Shown piece by piece: positions 1-7,527 of a stretch of 40,529 nucleotides of DNA. The position numbers were made by a program, and so were the translations under genes. The notes beneath the pieces were generated by a model that was given only the letters and a program-made list of their open reading frames with translations, made no database searches and was not told where the DNA came from. The stretch spans positions 1 through 40,529 of the forward strand of contig VBJR01000150.1 of assembly GCA_005880175.1 (NCBI GenBank), read 5' to 3'. Source of the stretch: Chloroflexota bacterium (GTDB lineage Bacteria; Chloroflexota; Dormibacteria; Dormibacterales; Dormibacteraceae). Position 1 is the stretch's first letter. Each line of letters opens with the position of its first letter.

Positions 1-1
1 C

Positions 2-385
2 ACCTCGACCATCACGTCCAAGTCGATCTCGAAGGCCGGGGGCCGGACGTCGTACCGGGGCCTGGTCAAGGTCCACCCGGGCTGCCACGACGTGAAGTCG
101 TTCGTGAAGTGCGACGCGCTGCTGCTCGACGACGAGTCGATCAGCGACACGTACCCGTACATCGAGTGCGACGAGCCGCGGGTGAACATCGGCCACGAGG
201 CCACGGTGAGCAAGGTCTCGGACGAGCAGCTCTTCTACCTGCAGAGCCGGGGCATCCCGCAGGCCGAGGCCGAAACGATGATCGTGAACGGGTTCATCGA
301 GCCGTTCACCAAGGAGCTGCCGCTCGAGTACGCGGTCGAGCTCAACCGGCTGATCCAGCTCGAGATGGAGGGGTCGGTCGGCTAG
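2..385 (+). CDS. sufB: SufB, C-terminal part (Fe-S scaffold), cut by window edge
   Basis: The last 127 codons of SufB, the core scaffold subunit of the SufBCD complex that builds Fe-S clusters in the cytoplasm. The frame is open from base 2. It carries the family signature [15 protein letters not shown] near the left edge, followed by conserved segments such as [16 protein letters not shown] and [11 protein letters not shown]. The C-terminal part of SufB forms the beta-helix end and the interface with SufD. It stops at TAG 383-385 and sufD starts on the very next base, so the two are translationally coupled. The N-terminal part and any sufC lie outside the window to the left. Identity is very secure; only the truncation limits it. 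Confidence 0.96.
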   Translation, partial: TSTITSKSISKAGGRTSYRGLVKVHPGCHDVKSFVKCDALLLDDESISDTYPYIECDEPRVNIGHEATVSKVSDEQLFYLQSRGIPQAEAETMIVNGFIEPFTKELPLEYAVELNRLIQLEMEGSVG

Positions 386-1654
386 ATGAGCTTCACGATC
401 GAGGCCGTGGAGGAGCTCGCCTCCCTCCACGGCGAACCCGAGTGGGTGCGCGCCCGGCGGCGGGACGCGTTCGCCGCGTACGAGCGGCTGCCCCTGCCGT
501 CGCGCTCCGACGAGGAGTGGCGGCGGACCGACATCCGCGGCCTGGACCTGGACGCGTTCGAGGCGTTCGAGCGGGCCGACGGCGCCGCTCCCGCCGACCC
601 CATCGAGGACACCGCCGGCGTGCTGCGCCAGCGCGGCTCGGAGCCGGGCGTCGTCGAGCTCGACCCCGAGGTGGCCGCGCGCGGCGTGCTGCTGATGCCG
701 CTCTCGCAGGCGGTGAAGGAGCACCCGGACCTGGTCCGGCCGCGCCTGTTCAGCGAAGCGCGGCCCGACCGGGACAAGCTGTCAGCCCTGCACGCGGCCC
801 TGTTCAGCGGCGGCACGTTCCTGTACGTGCCGGGCGGCGTCGCGGTGGAGAAGCCGCTGGTCTCGCAGTTCTGGTCGTCGGGCGGCGGCGCGGCGGTCCT
901 GCCGCACACGCTGATCGTGGCCGGGCCGGGCAGCAGCTTCAACTACCTGGACGAGTTCCTGTCGCCCGACCTGGACCGGCCGGCGCTGACCAGCGGCTCC
1001 GCCGAGGTCTTCGCCGGCGAGGGCTCGGTGGTCGGCTACCTGTCGCTGCAGCGGTGGGGCCGGCACGCCTGGCAGTTCGCCGACCAGCGGGTGCGGGCCG
1101 AGCGCGACGCGACGGTCCGCCTGGTCGCCGTCGGCCTGGGCGGCCGCTTCGCCAAGAACCGGATCGAGGCGACCCTGGCCGGTCCGGGCGCCAGCGCCGA
1201 GCTGAAGGCGCTGTTCTTCGGCTCCCAGCAGCAGTTCTTCGACTTCCACACGCTCCAGGAGCACCAGGTCGGCAACACGACCAGTGACCTGCTCTTCAAA
1301 GGCGCACTGCGCGACGAGGCGCGGAGCCTCTACGCCGGTCTGATCCGGATCGAGCCTGGCGCCACGCGCTCCAACGCCTACCAGGCCAACCGGAACCTGC
1401 TGCTGTCGAAGACCGCGAAGGCCAACTCGATCCCGATGCTGGAGATCCTGAACAACGACGTCCGGTGCACCCACGGCGCGACCGTGGCGCCGGTCGACCC
1501 CGACCACCTGTTCTACCTGGAGAGCCGCGGCATCCCGGCCCCGACGGCCGAGCGGATGATCGTGCACGGCTTCTTCGGCGAGGTGCTCGACCGCATCCCC
1601 GTGCGGCAGGCGCGGGACCTCGTCGAAGCGGAGTTGGAGGCGCGGATCGGCTAG
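386..1654 (+). CDS. sufD: SufD, Fe-S cluster assembly protein
   Basis: 422 residues, a usual length for SufD, the partner of SufB in the SufBC2D scaffold. It shares with SufB the beta-helix core and the C-terminal helical segment (HLFYLESRGIPAPTAERMI, close to the matching SufB stretch just upstream). The segment NNDVRCTHGATVAP near residue 355 is a SufD hallmark, with the conserved Cys and His that lie at the SufB-SufD cluster-building interface. The start ATG abuts the sufB stop, with a GGAGGGG Shine-Dalgarno inside the sufB 3' end. Member of the suf operon; two bases separate it from the Rieske gene. Confidence 0.96.
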   Translation: MSFTIEAVEELASLHGEPEWVRARRRDAFAAYERLPLPSRSDEEWRRTDIRGLDLDAFEAFERADGAAPADPIEDTAGVLRQRGSEPGVVELDPEVAARGVLLMPLSQAVKEHPDLVRPRLFSEARPDRDKLSALHAALFSGGTFLYVPGGVAVEKPLVSQFWSSGGGAAVLPHTLIVAGPGSSFNYLDEFLSPDLDRPALTSGSAEVFAGEGSVVGYLSLQRWGRHAWQFADQRVRAERDATVRLVAVGLGGRFAKNRIEATLAGPGASAELKALFFGSQQQFFDFHTLQEHQVGNTTSDLLFKGALRDEARSLYAGLIRIEPGATRSNAYQANRNLLLSKTAKANSIPMLEILNNDVRCTHGATVAPVDPDHLFYLESRGIPAPTAERMIVHGFFGEVLDRIPVRQARDLVEAELEARIG

Positions 1655-1656
1655 CG

Positions 1657-1965
1657 ATGGCGAAGCACCTGGTGGGGAAGATCGACGACCTGGAGGTCGA
1701 CACGATGCAGAAGGTCGTCGTGGACGGGCAGGAGATCTGCCTGGCCCACGCCGAGGACGGCGGCTACTACGCCATCGCGGACATCTGCACGCACGAGGAG
1801 TACTCGCTGAGCGAGGGCGAGCTGTGGGGCCTGGACGTCGAGTGCCCGGCCCACGGCTCGCGGTTCAACCTGCAGACGGGCGCCGTGACGGGCCTGCCCG
1901 CGGTGGTGCCCGCGCGGACCTACCCGGTCACCGTGGAGGGTGACGATGTCTACATCGAGATCTAG
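1657..1965 (+). CDS. Rieske [2Fe-2S] ferredoxin-like protein of the SUF operon
   Basis: 102 residues forming a single Rieske domain. The two cluster-binding loops are visible as CTH (Cys44, His46) and CPAHGSRF (Cys63, His66), which would hold a [2Fe-2S] cluster through two Cys and two His. No membrane segment or signal is present, so it is a soluble ferredoxin-type protein like those annotated as non-heme oxygenase ferredoxin subunits. It sits between sufD and sufS, and its last 20 bases overlap the sufS start. From this position it may supply electrons to, or receive a cluster from, the SUF machinery; that role is an inference from context. Confidence 0.93.
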   Translation: MAKHLVGKIDDLEVDTMQKVVVDGQEICLAHAEDGGYYAIADICTHEEYSLSEGELWGLDVECPAHGSRFNLQTGAVTGLPAVVPARTYPVTVEGDDVYIEI

Positions 1966-3187
1966 CCTGCATCCGGTGGTGGGGCTCGACGTCGCGGCCG
2001 TCCGGAAGGACTTCCCGTTCTTCGACAGCGGGATCGCCTACCTCGACTCGGCCAACACGTCGCAGCGGCCCCGCCAGGTGCTGGACGCGATGCAGGAGTA
2101 CTTCACCCGCTACAACTCCAACATCCACCGCGGCGTGTACCGGACCTCGATGGAGGCGACCGAGCGCTACGACGCCACCCGGCGCAAGGTGCGCGAGTTC
2201 ATCAACGCCCGGTCGCTGAAAGAGGTCATCTTCACGCGCAACGTGACCGACGCGATCAACCTGGTCGCGTACTCCTGGGGCCGGACGAACGTCAGCGAGG
2301 GCGACCTGATCGTGCTGACGGTCATGGAGCACCACTCCAACCTGGTGCCGTGGCAGATGCTGGCCCAGGAGAAGGGCGCGCGCATCGAGTACGTGGACAT
2401 CGACGACGCGGGCGAGCTGCGCATGGACCAGTTCCACGCCCTGCTGGAGCGGAAGCCGAAGCTGGTCGCGTTCGCCCAGGTCTCGAACACGCTGGGCACG
2501 ATCACGCCGTACCGCGAGATGACCGCCGCCGCGCACGAGGCGGGCGCGGTCGTGCTGATCGACGGCGCCCAGGGCGTCCAGCACGTGGGCGTGGACGTCC
2601 AGGAGGTCGGCTGCGACTTCTACGGGTTCACCGGCCACAAGGTGCTCGGCCCGACCGGCGTCGGGGTGCTGTACGGCCGGCGCGACCTGCTGGAGGCGAT
2701 GCCCCCGTTCGAGGGCGGCGGCGACATGATCAAGGCCGTCTTCCTCGACCACACGGAGTACGCCGAGCTGCCCATGAAGTTCGAGGCCGGCACTCCCGCG
2801 ATCGCCGAGGTGATCGGGCTGGGCGCGGCCATCGACTATCTCCGGGACGTCGGCCTGGACGCCATCCGCGCCCACGAGCTGGAGCTGACCGAGTACGCGA
2901 TGGAGGCGCTCGACGAGATCGAGGGCCTGCGCCTGTTCGGGCCGGCGGCGGCGCGGCGGGCCGGCGTGGTCTCCTTCGACGTCGAGGGCATCCACCCGCA
3001 CGACCTGGCCACGATCCTGGACCGGCACGACGTCTGCCTGCGCGCCGGCCACAACTGCGCGATGCCGCTGATGCACCGGCTGGACGTCGCCGCGCTCGCC
3101 AGGGCCTCGTTCTTCCTCTACACGACGCGGGAGGAAATCGATCGCCTCGTGGTGGGATTGCACGATGCCAAGAGGATCTTTGCCTGA
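1946..3187 (+). CDS. sufS: SufS, group II cysteine desulfurase
   Basis: 413 residues, a PLP-dependent enzyme that takes sulfur from L-cysteine for Fe-S assembly. The PLP-binding lysine is Lys232 in TGHKVLGPTGVG, and the persulfide-carrying cysteine is Cys371 in RAGHNCAMP, as in SufS/CsdA-type desulfurases. An in-frame GTG lies 6 bases upstream, but ATG 1946 is preferred because GGAGGG at 1935-1940 sits 5 bases before it. It overlaps the Rieske gene by 20 bases and its stop shares one base with the sufU start. SufU next door is the expected sulfur acceptor. Confidence 0.95.
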   Translation: MSTSRSSLHPVVGLDVAAVRKDFPFFDSGIAYLDSANTSQRPRQVLDAMQEYFTRYNSNIHRGVYRTSMEATERYDATRRKVREFINARSLKEVIFTRNVTDAINLVAYSWGRTNVSEGDLIVLTVMEHHSNLVPWQMLAQEKGARIEYVDIDDAGELRMDQFHALLERKPKLVAFAQVSNTLGTITPYREMTAAAHEAGAVVLIDGAQGVQHVGVDVQEVGCDFYGFTGHKVLGPTGVGVLYGRRDLLEAMPPFEGGGDMIKAVFLDHTEYAELPMKFEAGTPAIAEVIGLGAAIDYLRDVGLDAIRAHELELTEYAMEALDEIEGLRLFGPAAARRAGVVSFDVEGIHPHDLATILDRHDVCLRAGHNCAMPLMHRLDVAALARASFFLYTTREEIDRLVVGLHDAKRIFA

Positions 3188-3585
3188 TGGCCGTTGACGA
3201 CCAGTTCTACCGCGAGTTCATCCTGGACCACTACAAGAACCCCCGCAACTTCGGGCGGCTCGAGGACGCGAGCGTCTCCCACGAGGAGTACAACCCCCTG
3301 TGCGGCGACCTGGTCGGCATGGACTTCCGGATCGCGGACGGCGTGATCGAGGACGTCCGGTTCCACGGCCGTGGCTGCGCGATCTCCCAGGCCTCCGCCT
3401 CGCTGATGACGGAGCGGCTGAAGGGCATGTCCCTGGAGGACGCGCGCCAGATCTCCAAGGAGGACGTGCTGGAGGACCTCGGCATCGAGATCTCGCCGGC
3501 GCGGCTGAAGTGTGCGCTGCTGACGCTCAAGGTGTTGAAGGTCGGCGCGTACGGCCTGGCTGGTGACGAGGAGGACGACGAATGA
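3187..3585 (+). CDS. sufU: SufU-like sulfurtransfer/scaffold protein
   Basis: 132 residues of the IscU/SufU fold. Three cysteines are visible: Cys39 with Asp41 in NPLCGD, Cys64 in GRGCAIS, and Cys109 in RLKCALL. A Lys precedes the last Cys instead of the His of IscU, which is the SufU pattern. The spacing between the second and third Cys is 45 residues. That is close to IscU and shorter than in Bacillus SufU, so the insertion typical of Firmicute SufU appears to be absent. It is coupled to sufS (TGATG) and overlaps the rhodanese gene by 4 bases. Likely role: zinc-dependent acceptor of sulfur from SufS. Confidence 0.93.
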   Translation: MAVDDQFYREFILDHYKNPRNFGRLEDASVSHEEYNPLCGDLVGMDFRIADGVIEDVRFHGRGCAISQASASLMTERLKGMSLEDARQISKEDVLEDLGIEISPARLKCALLTLKVLKVGAYGLAGDEEDDE

Positions 3586-3917
3586 GCGAGACCGGAACCT
3601 CGTTTCGCGAGGTCAAGCTGCCCGAGATCAAGTCGCTGATCGACGGCGGCGACTACGAGGTCGTGGACGTCCGCGAGGGCTGGGAGCGCGAGCAGGGGCA
3701 CATCCCGGGCTCGCGGCACGTGGTGCTGGCCCGCATCCTGGCCAACCCGCAGGGGACCCAGTTCCGGGACAGGACGATCTTCGTGTGCGAGGTCGGCGAG
3801 CGGTCCGCGGTCGCGTCGGAGATGGCGGTCGCGCTGGGCGTCAAGGACGTGGTGAACTTCCGCGGCGGCCACAAGGCGTGGCGCGAAGCGGGGCTGCCGA
3901 TGGAGAAGGGGAGCTGA
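3582..3917 (+). CDS. Single-domain rhodanese sulfurtransferase
   Basis: 111 residues, one rhodanese domain. The active-site loop is CEVGERS with the catalytic Cys69, preceded by the usual DVRE motif (about residue 29) and GHIPGS (39-44). The conserved FRGGHKAWREAGLP tail is also present. It would carry a persulfide on Cys69. It lies between sufU and sufT with overlap to sufU (ATGA), so it is translated with the SUF genes and may relay sulfur from SufS or SufU. That placement suggests a role but does not prove one. Start ATG 3582 is fixed by the overlap. Confidence 0.93.
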   Translation: MSETGTSFREVKLPEIKSLIDGGDYEVVDVREGWEREQGHIPGSRHVVLARILANPQGTQFRDRTIFVCEVGERSAVASEMAVALGVKDVVNFRGGHKAWREAGLPMEKGS

Positions 3918-3921
3918 GCGC

Positions 3922-4242
3922 ATGTCCGAGCAGCAGACCGCGACCGTCAGCGAGGAGGAGGTCTACGACGCGCTCCGGGAGTGCTACGACCCCGAGATCC
4001 CGGTCAACATCGTGGACCTGGGCCTGATCTACGAGATCGCGATCCAGCCCAAGCGGGTGGACGTGAAGATGACGCTCACCGCGCTGGGCTGCCCGATGGC
4101 GGGCGAGGTGATGACGGACGTGCGCGACCACCTGCTCCAGATCCCGGGCGTGGAGGACGCGGGGGTCGAGCTGGTGTACGACCCGCCGTGGACCCCGGAG
4201 CGGATGACCGAGGACGCCCGCTGGGAACTGGGGATGGTCTGA
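3922..4242 (+). CDS. sufT: SufT / MIP18-family Fe-S maturation factor
   Basis: 106 residues of the DUF59 (MIP18, PaaD-like) family. The signature DPEIPVNIVDLGLIYE (24-39) and the conserved Cys57 in LGCPMAGE are both present, as is DPPWTPERM near the end. SufT proteins act in delivering or maturing Fe-S clusters on client enzymes. It closes the operon, 4 bases after the rhodanese stop, with GGAGAAGGGGAG as a rich ribosome-binding region. The next gene runs in the opposite direction, and a GC-rich hairpin (GGGGCC 4243-4248 with GGCCCC 4263-4268) follows the stop. Confidence 0.93.
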   Translation: MSEQQTATVSEEEVYDALRECYDPEIPVNIVDLGLIYEIAIQPKRVDVKMTLTALGCPMAGEVMTDVRDHLLQIPGVEDAGVELVYDPPWTPERMTEDARWELGMV

Positions 4243-4268
4243 GGGGCCTTCGCGGCCTCTACGGCCCC
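4243..4268. terminator. Possible hairpin terminator between convergent sufT and PIN genes
   Basis: GGGGCC at 4243-4248 can pair with GGCCCC at 4263-4268, and an inner GGCC/GGCC pair around TTCGC is also possible. It lies exactly where the suf operon and the leftward PIN gene converge. There is no T tract, and the arm includes the PIN stop codon, so the call is tentative. Confidence 0.35.
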
Positions 4269-4660
4269 AGCTTCAGCTTCGGGAAGCACGCCCGGTAGAA
4301 CCCGCGGTCGCGGGTGAGCAGCCGCTCCGCGTGCATCATCGCGTGCGCGCCCACCAGGAAGTCGGCCATCACCGCGTGCGCGTGGCCGTCGGCTCTGCGC
4401 TGGTGGGCCTTCCACGTCTGGCCGGCCAGGTGGAGCGACCCCAGGCCGAACGGGACCAGCTTCAGGCCCGTGTCGCGCAGGAACACCTTCAGCTCGAACT
4501 CACGGTTGAAATAGGCGCCCAGCTCCGCCGCCACCGTCGGCGCGATCACCAGCGCCCCCGCGGCCGCGGCCTTCGCCAGCCGCTCCTCGGACGCCGCGCC
4601 GTGCTCGGCCTCCGGGACCAGGACGTCGAGCAGGACCGGCGAGTCGACCGCCGTGATCAC
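4259..4660 (-). CDS. PIN-domain ribonuclease toxin
   Basis: 133 residues of the PIN fold, probably the RNase toxin of a toxin-antitoxin pair. Acidic residues expected for metal binding are in place: Asp6 (AVDSP), Glu in AAELGAYF, Asp in VMADFLVGAHA and Asp in LLTRDRGF. The C-terminal FYRACFPKLKL is typical of this PIN subgroup. The start is GTG 4660, which overlaps the antitoxin stop by four bases (GTGA). Longer frames upstream would run through the antitoxin and are not believed. The substrate RNA is unknown. Confidence 0.9.
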   Translation of the reverse strand: MITAVDSPVLLDVLVPEAEHGAASEERLAKAAAAGALVIAPTVAAELGAYFNREFELKVFLRDTGLKLVPFGLGSLHLAGQTWKAHQRRADGHAHAVMADFLVGAHAMMHAERLLTRDRGFYRACFPKLKLGP

Positions 4661-4890
4661 CCCGCGTCGCCTCGCAGGTCGTCCACCAGCTCCTCCGGGG
4701 TGCGGCCGGCCAGGCCGGTCAGGTGCCCGCGGTACTTCGTGAACGGATTGGTCCGCAGCACCTTGCGCAGCCGGTAGCCGCCGTTCGCGTCGGCGACGAA
4801 CTCCACCTCGTCCCCCGTGCGCAGGCCCAACTCGTCGCGGACCTGCTTCGGAATGGTGACCTGCCCCTTGTCCGAGAGCCGGACCAGCAC
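4657..4890 (-). CDS. AbrB/MazE-type antitoxin
   Basis: 77 residues with an N-terminal SpoVT/AbrB DNA-binding domain (VRLSDKGQVTIPKQVRDELG, residues 3-22, then GDEVEF). The C-terminal tail would wrap around the PIN toxin encoded next. GTG 4890 is chosen because TACAAT lies 6 bases before it, which puts the transcription start on or next to the start codon. The longer open frame upstream reads through that promoter. Such antitoxins usually repress their own promoter; here the -10 box is immediately at the start. Confidence 0.9.
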   Translation of the reverse strand: MLVRLSDKGQVTIPKQVRDELGLRTGDEVEFVADANGGYRLRKVLRTNPFTKYRGHLTGLAGRTPEELVDDLRGDAG

Positions 4891-4902
4891 CGAACAATTG
4901 TA
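4891..4902 (-). promoter_or_regulatory. -10 box TACAAT directly before leaderless antitoxin start
   Basis: On the minus strand TACAAT (4902-4897) is followed by a 6-base spacer and GTG 4890. No Shine-Dalgarno precedes the GTG and no clear -35 is seen. The geometry is that of a leaderless transcript. Confidence 0.6.
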
Positions 4903-4940
4903 TGCCCGATCGCTTGACGCGGCTATACGCCCGTGCAAGC

Positions 4941-4954
4941 TACCCTGTCGCTCC
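4941..4954 (+). promoter_or_regulatory. -10-like TACCCT 8 bases before the 4955 start
   Basis: TACCCT at 4941-4946 lies 8 bases before ATG 4955. There is no Shine-Dalgarno. A TTGACG at 4914-4919 is 21 bases upstream, which is too far to be a normal -35 for this box. Likely a leaderless-type promoter. Confidence 0.45.
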
Positions 4955-5860
4955 ATGAACGCTGCCGAGCCGGGGAAGACGAAGGTTGGCTTCGTGGGCC
5001 TGGGCCTGATGGGCCTGCCCATGGCCCGCAACATCCTGAAGGCGGGCTACGAGCTCACGGTCTGGAACCGGACGGCGGCGAAGGCCGCCCCACTCGTCGC
5101 CGAGGGCGCCGCCCAGGCGAGCGGCCCGGCCGACGTCGCGCGCGCCGCCGACGTGGTCGTCACCATCGTCACCGACAGCCCCGACGTGGAGGCGGTCGCC
5201 GGCGGGGAGAACGGCGTGCTGTCCGGCGCCCGCCCGGGCTCGGTCTGGATCGACATGAGCACGATCTCGCCCGAGGTCACGCGCCGCCTGGGCGCCGCCG
5301 CCGCCGAGCGGGGCGTGGAGGCGCTCGACGCGCCCGTGAGCGGCGGGCCGCCGGGGGCCGAGGCGGGCACGCTCTCGATCATGGCCGGCGGCAAGCAGGA
5401 CGTGTTCGACGCCTGCCTGCCCCTGCTGCGGACGATGGGCAAGACGATCACCCGCGTCGGCGACCTGGGCGCCGGGCAGGTGACCAAGGCGTGCAACCAG
5501 GTCGTCATCGCGGCGACGCTGGCCGGCATCGCCGAGGCGCTGGTCCTGGGCGCCAAGGCAGGCGTGGACCCGGCGCTGATCCGGCAGGCGCTGCTCGGCG
5601 GCTACGCGGGCAGCCGGCTGCTCGAGGTCCACGGCCAGCGCATGATCGACCACGCCTTCGACCCCGGCTTCTTCGTGAAGCTCCACGACAAGGACCTGCA
5701 CATCGTGCTCGACATGGCGCGCAGCCTCTCCGTCTCCGCGCCGGTCACGGCCCTGGCCGCCCAGCACTTCAACGCCCTGATCGCGGACGGCGATGGCGAG
5801 CTCGACAACTCCGCGATGCTCAAGGTCTACGAGCGCCTGGCCCGGACCGCGATCGCGTAG
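4955..5860 (+). CDS. Beta-hydroxyacid dehydrogenase (3-hydroxyisobutyrate / tartronate-semialdehyde reductase type)
   Basis: 301 residues, the standard length for this NAD(P)-dependent family. It has an N-terminal Rossmann domain with GLGLMG (15-20), the substrate-binding DAPVSGGPPGAEAGTLSIM segment, and the catalytic lysine in GAGQVTKACNQ. The C-terminal helical domain contains KDLHIVLD. It oxidises 3-hydroxyisobutyrate or reduces tartronate semialdehyde; the sequence alone does not separate these. It stands alone between the TA pair and a convergent lipoprotein gene. Start ATG 4955 is chosen over an upstream in-frame start because TACCCT sits 8 bases before it. Confidence 0.9.
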   Translation: MNAAEPGKTKVGFVGLGLMGLPMARNILKAGYELTVWNRTAAKAAPLVAEGAAQASGPADVARAADVVVTIVTDSPDVEAVAGGENGVLSGARPGSVWIDMSTISPEVTRRLGAAAAERGVEALDAPVSGGPPGAEAGTLSIMAGGKQDVFDACLPLLRTMGKTITRVGDLGAGQVTKACNQVVIAATLAGIAEALVLGAKAGVDPALIRQALLGGYAGSRLLEVHGQRMIDHAFDPGFFVKLHDKDLHIVLDMARSLSVSAPVTALAAQHFNALIADGDGELDNSAMLKVYERLARTAIA

Positions 5861-5863
5861 CCA

Positions 5864-6457
5864 TCAGGCCACCAGCTGGAGCGAGTCCGCCACCCGGAAG
5901 AACTCGCTCTCGGTCAGGCCGTGCGCCTCGAGGTAGAACTGGTTGGTCGGCATCCCGTACTCGCCCGTGGGCCACTGGCCGGGCTCGTCCCACGTCAGGT
6001 AGCGCTGGCTGGTGGGCGCCGAGCCGTCGTAGATCACGTACGTCGCCCTGGCGCCGCGGAACTGTCGCATCGCGCTGACCGCGTGGGGAGACGTCTGCGG
6101 GGGAGGGTTCACGCCGAACTCGTCGGTGAAGTAGACCTCCTTCGTGTGCAGGTCGTCGGCGTACACGACGATGTACCCGCCGTTTTCGAGGGTGGTGACC
6201 GGCGCCATGCCCGCCGGCGTCCAGCCCGGCAGCAGCCGCTGCCGTGACGCCGGGACCGACCGTCCGACGAGGGACGCCGGGTCGCCGGCGGCCGGCGTCG
6301 GACGCGCGCCGGGCGAGGCGGCGGGCCGGGCGCTCGGCGTGGTGGTCGCGACAGCGGGCGGCGACGCCGTCCGGGCGGCTGCCGGCGCCGTGTCGATGCC
6401 CGCGCAGCCCCCCAGGAGCGTCGCCGACGCCAGGACCATCAGTGCCATCGTCCTCAT
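5864..6457 (-). CDS. Predicted lipoprotein of unknown function
   Basis: 197 residues. A short signal peptide ends in the lipobox LGGC with Cys18, so it should be a membrane-anchored lipoprotein outside the cytoplasm. A low-complexity Ala/Pro/Thr linker (about 20-60) leads to a globular domain containing YIVVYADDLHTKEVYFTDE and a tail rich in aromatic residues. I do not recognise the domain. Its ATG overlaps the stop of the propeller gene by four bases (ATGA), so it belongs to the sigma factor operon. The ATG at 6457 is preferred to long upstream frames because it begins the signal peptide. Confidence 0.82.
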   Translation of the reverse strand: MRTMALMVLASATLLGGCAGIDTAPAAARTASPPAVATTTPSARPAASPGARPTPAAGDPASLVGRSVPASRQRLLPGWTPAGMAPVTTLENGGYIVVYADDLHTKEVYFTDEFGVNPPPQTSPHAVSAMRQFRGARATYVIYDGSAPTSQRYLTWDEPGQWPTGEYGMPTNQFYLEAHGLTESEFFRVADSLQLVA

Positions 6458-7527
6458 CTCGCGCCTCCCTCGACGAGCGTCCAGTCGGTGCCGCTCCAGG
6501 TCCACAGGCCGCCGCCGTACAGCACCACCCGGTTCGCCCGGGCGTCGTACGTGACCGCCGCGTTCCGCCCGGCCGGCGGCTGGTGGGCCGGGTGCTCCTT
6601 GCGCCAGCTGGAGCCGTCCCACACCCACGTCTCCGAGCTCTGCGTATCGGCCGTCACCACGAGCACGACCACGGTGTGATTCGCCGGGTCGTACGCGGCC
6701 GCGTAGGTGCCCATCGGCAGACGCACCGCGGGCCCCAGCTGCGTCCACGTCGCGCCGTCCCAGGCCCAGGTCTCGGTCACGAACTGGCCGCCGACCTGCC
6801 GCGCGGGACTGCCGACCAGCAGGAGTCGGCTGCCGTCCCAGGCCATGGCCGCCCCGTCCAGGTCGGGCAGGCCCGCCGGCGACACGGGCGTCCAGACCAG
6901 GCCGTCCCAGCGGTAGAGCTGGCGGGCGCCGCTGGCCCCGGCCCCGTAGAGCAGCACGGCGCTCAGCGCGGGGTCGAACGCCATCGCGATCGGCCCCTGG
7001 GTGATCGCCGACAGCGAGCCCTGCGTCCAGATGCCGCCGTCCCACGACCAGGTCGACGACGGCTGCTGACCGTACCGGACGACGACCTCCCGGACGGGGT
7101 CGTACGTCATCGCCTGGTCGGTCGACGAGGTCCAGGGGACGACGGGCGGGCGCCGCCGGTTCCACCGGTGCCCGTCCCACGTCCACGTGTCGGCCAGGGC
7201 CACGCCGTTCGCCGTGCCCCCGAACAGGACCAGGTCGCCCCGGACGGGGTCGTACGCGACGGCGGCGCCGCTGCGCGGTGGCGGCGCGGCCGCCGGCGAT
7301 CCGGCCGGCCGCGGCTGCCCGCCCGCGCGGGACAGCAGCAGGGTCCCGGCGACGAGCACCATCAGGACGGCGGCCGCGACGCCGGCGAGCGACTGGACCG
7401 GTCGGCCCCGATCCCGGGCGGCGGCGCCGCGCAGCCCCGCGAGGACGCGCTCGCGGGCGCCGCCGGGCGGCTGGCCGATGTCGCGCTCGAAGTAGTGAAA
7501 GAGCTCGTCTCGCATGTCCTCGTCCAT
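6454..7527 (-). CDS. Membrane-anchored kelch-like six-blade propeller, possible anti-sigma partner
   Basis: 357 residues. The first 45 are cytoplasmic and charged, followed by one membrane helix (about 46-66) and a Pro/Ala linker. Six repeats of the form W-x-WDG-x-x-W follow (TWTWDGHRW, TWSWDGGIW, LYRWDGLVW, TWAWDGATW, TWVWDGSSW, LWTWSGTDW). Each repeat is preceded by a YDP..... motif, as in kelch or galactose-oxidase type propellers. The domain would face outward. It starts at ATG 7527, overlapping the sigma factor stop. The position after an ECF sigma gene suggests an anti-sigma or sensor role, but no zinc-binding HxxxCxxC motif is present in the N-terminal part. Confidence 0.85.
   Translation of the reverse strand: MDEDMRDELFHYFERDIGQPPGGARERVLAGLRGAAARDRGRPVQSLAGVAAAVLMVLVAGTLLLSRAGGQPRPAGSPAAAPPPRSGAAVAYDPVRGDLVLFGGTANGVALADTWTWDGHRWNRRRPPVVPWTSSTDQAMTYDPVREVVVRYGQQPSSTWSWDGGIWTQGSLSAITQGPIAMAFDPALSAVLLYGAGASGARQLYRWDGLVWTPVSPAGLPDLDGAAMAWDGSRLLLVGSPARQVGGQFVTETWAWDGATWTQLGPAVRLPMGTYAAAYDPANHTVVVLVVTADTQSSETWVWDGSSWRKEHPAHQPPAGRNAAVTYDARANRVVLYGGGLWTWSGTDWTLVEGGAR

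Noticed and set aside
4914..4946. TTGACG as -35 for the TACCCT box at 4941
   Set aside because: The 21-base spacing is too long for a sigma-70 promoter.
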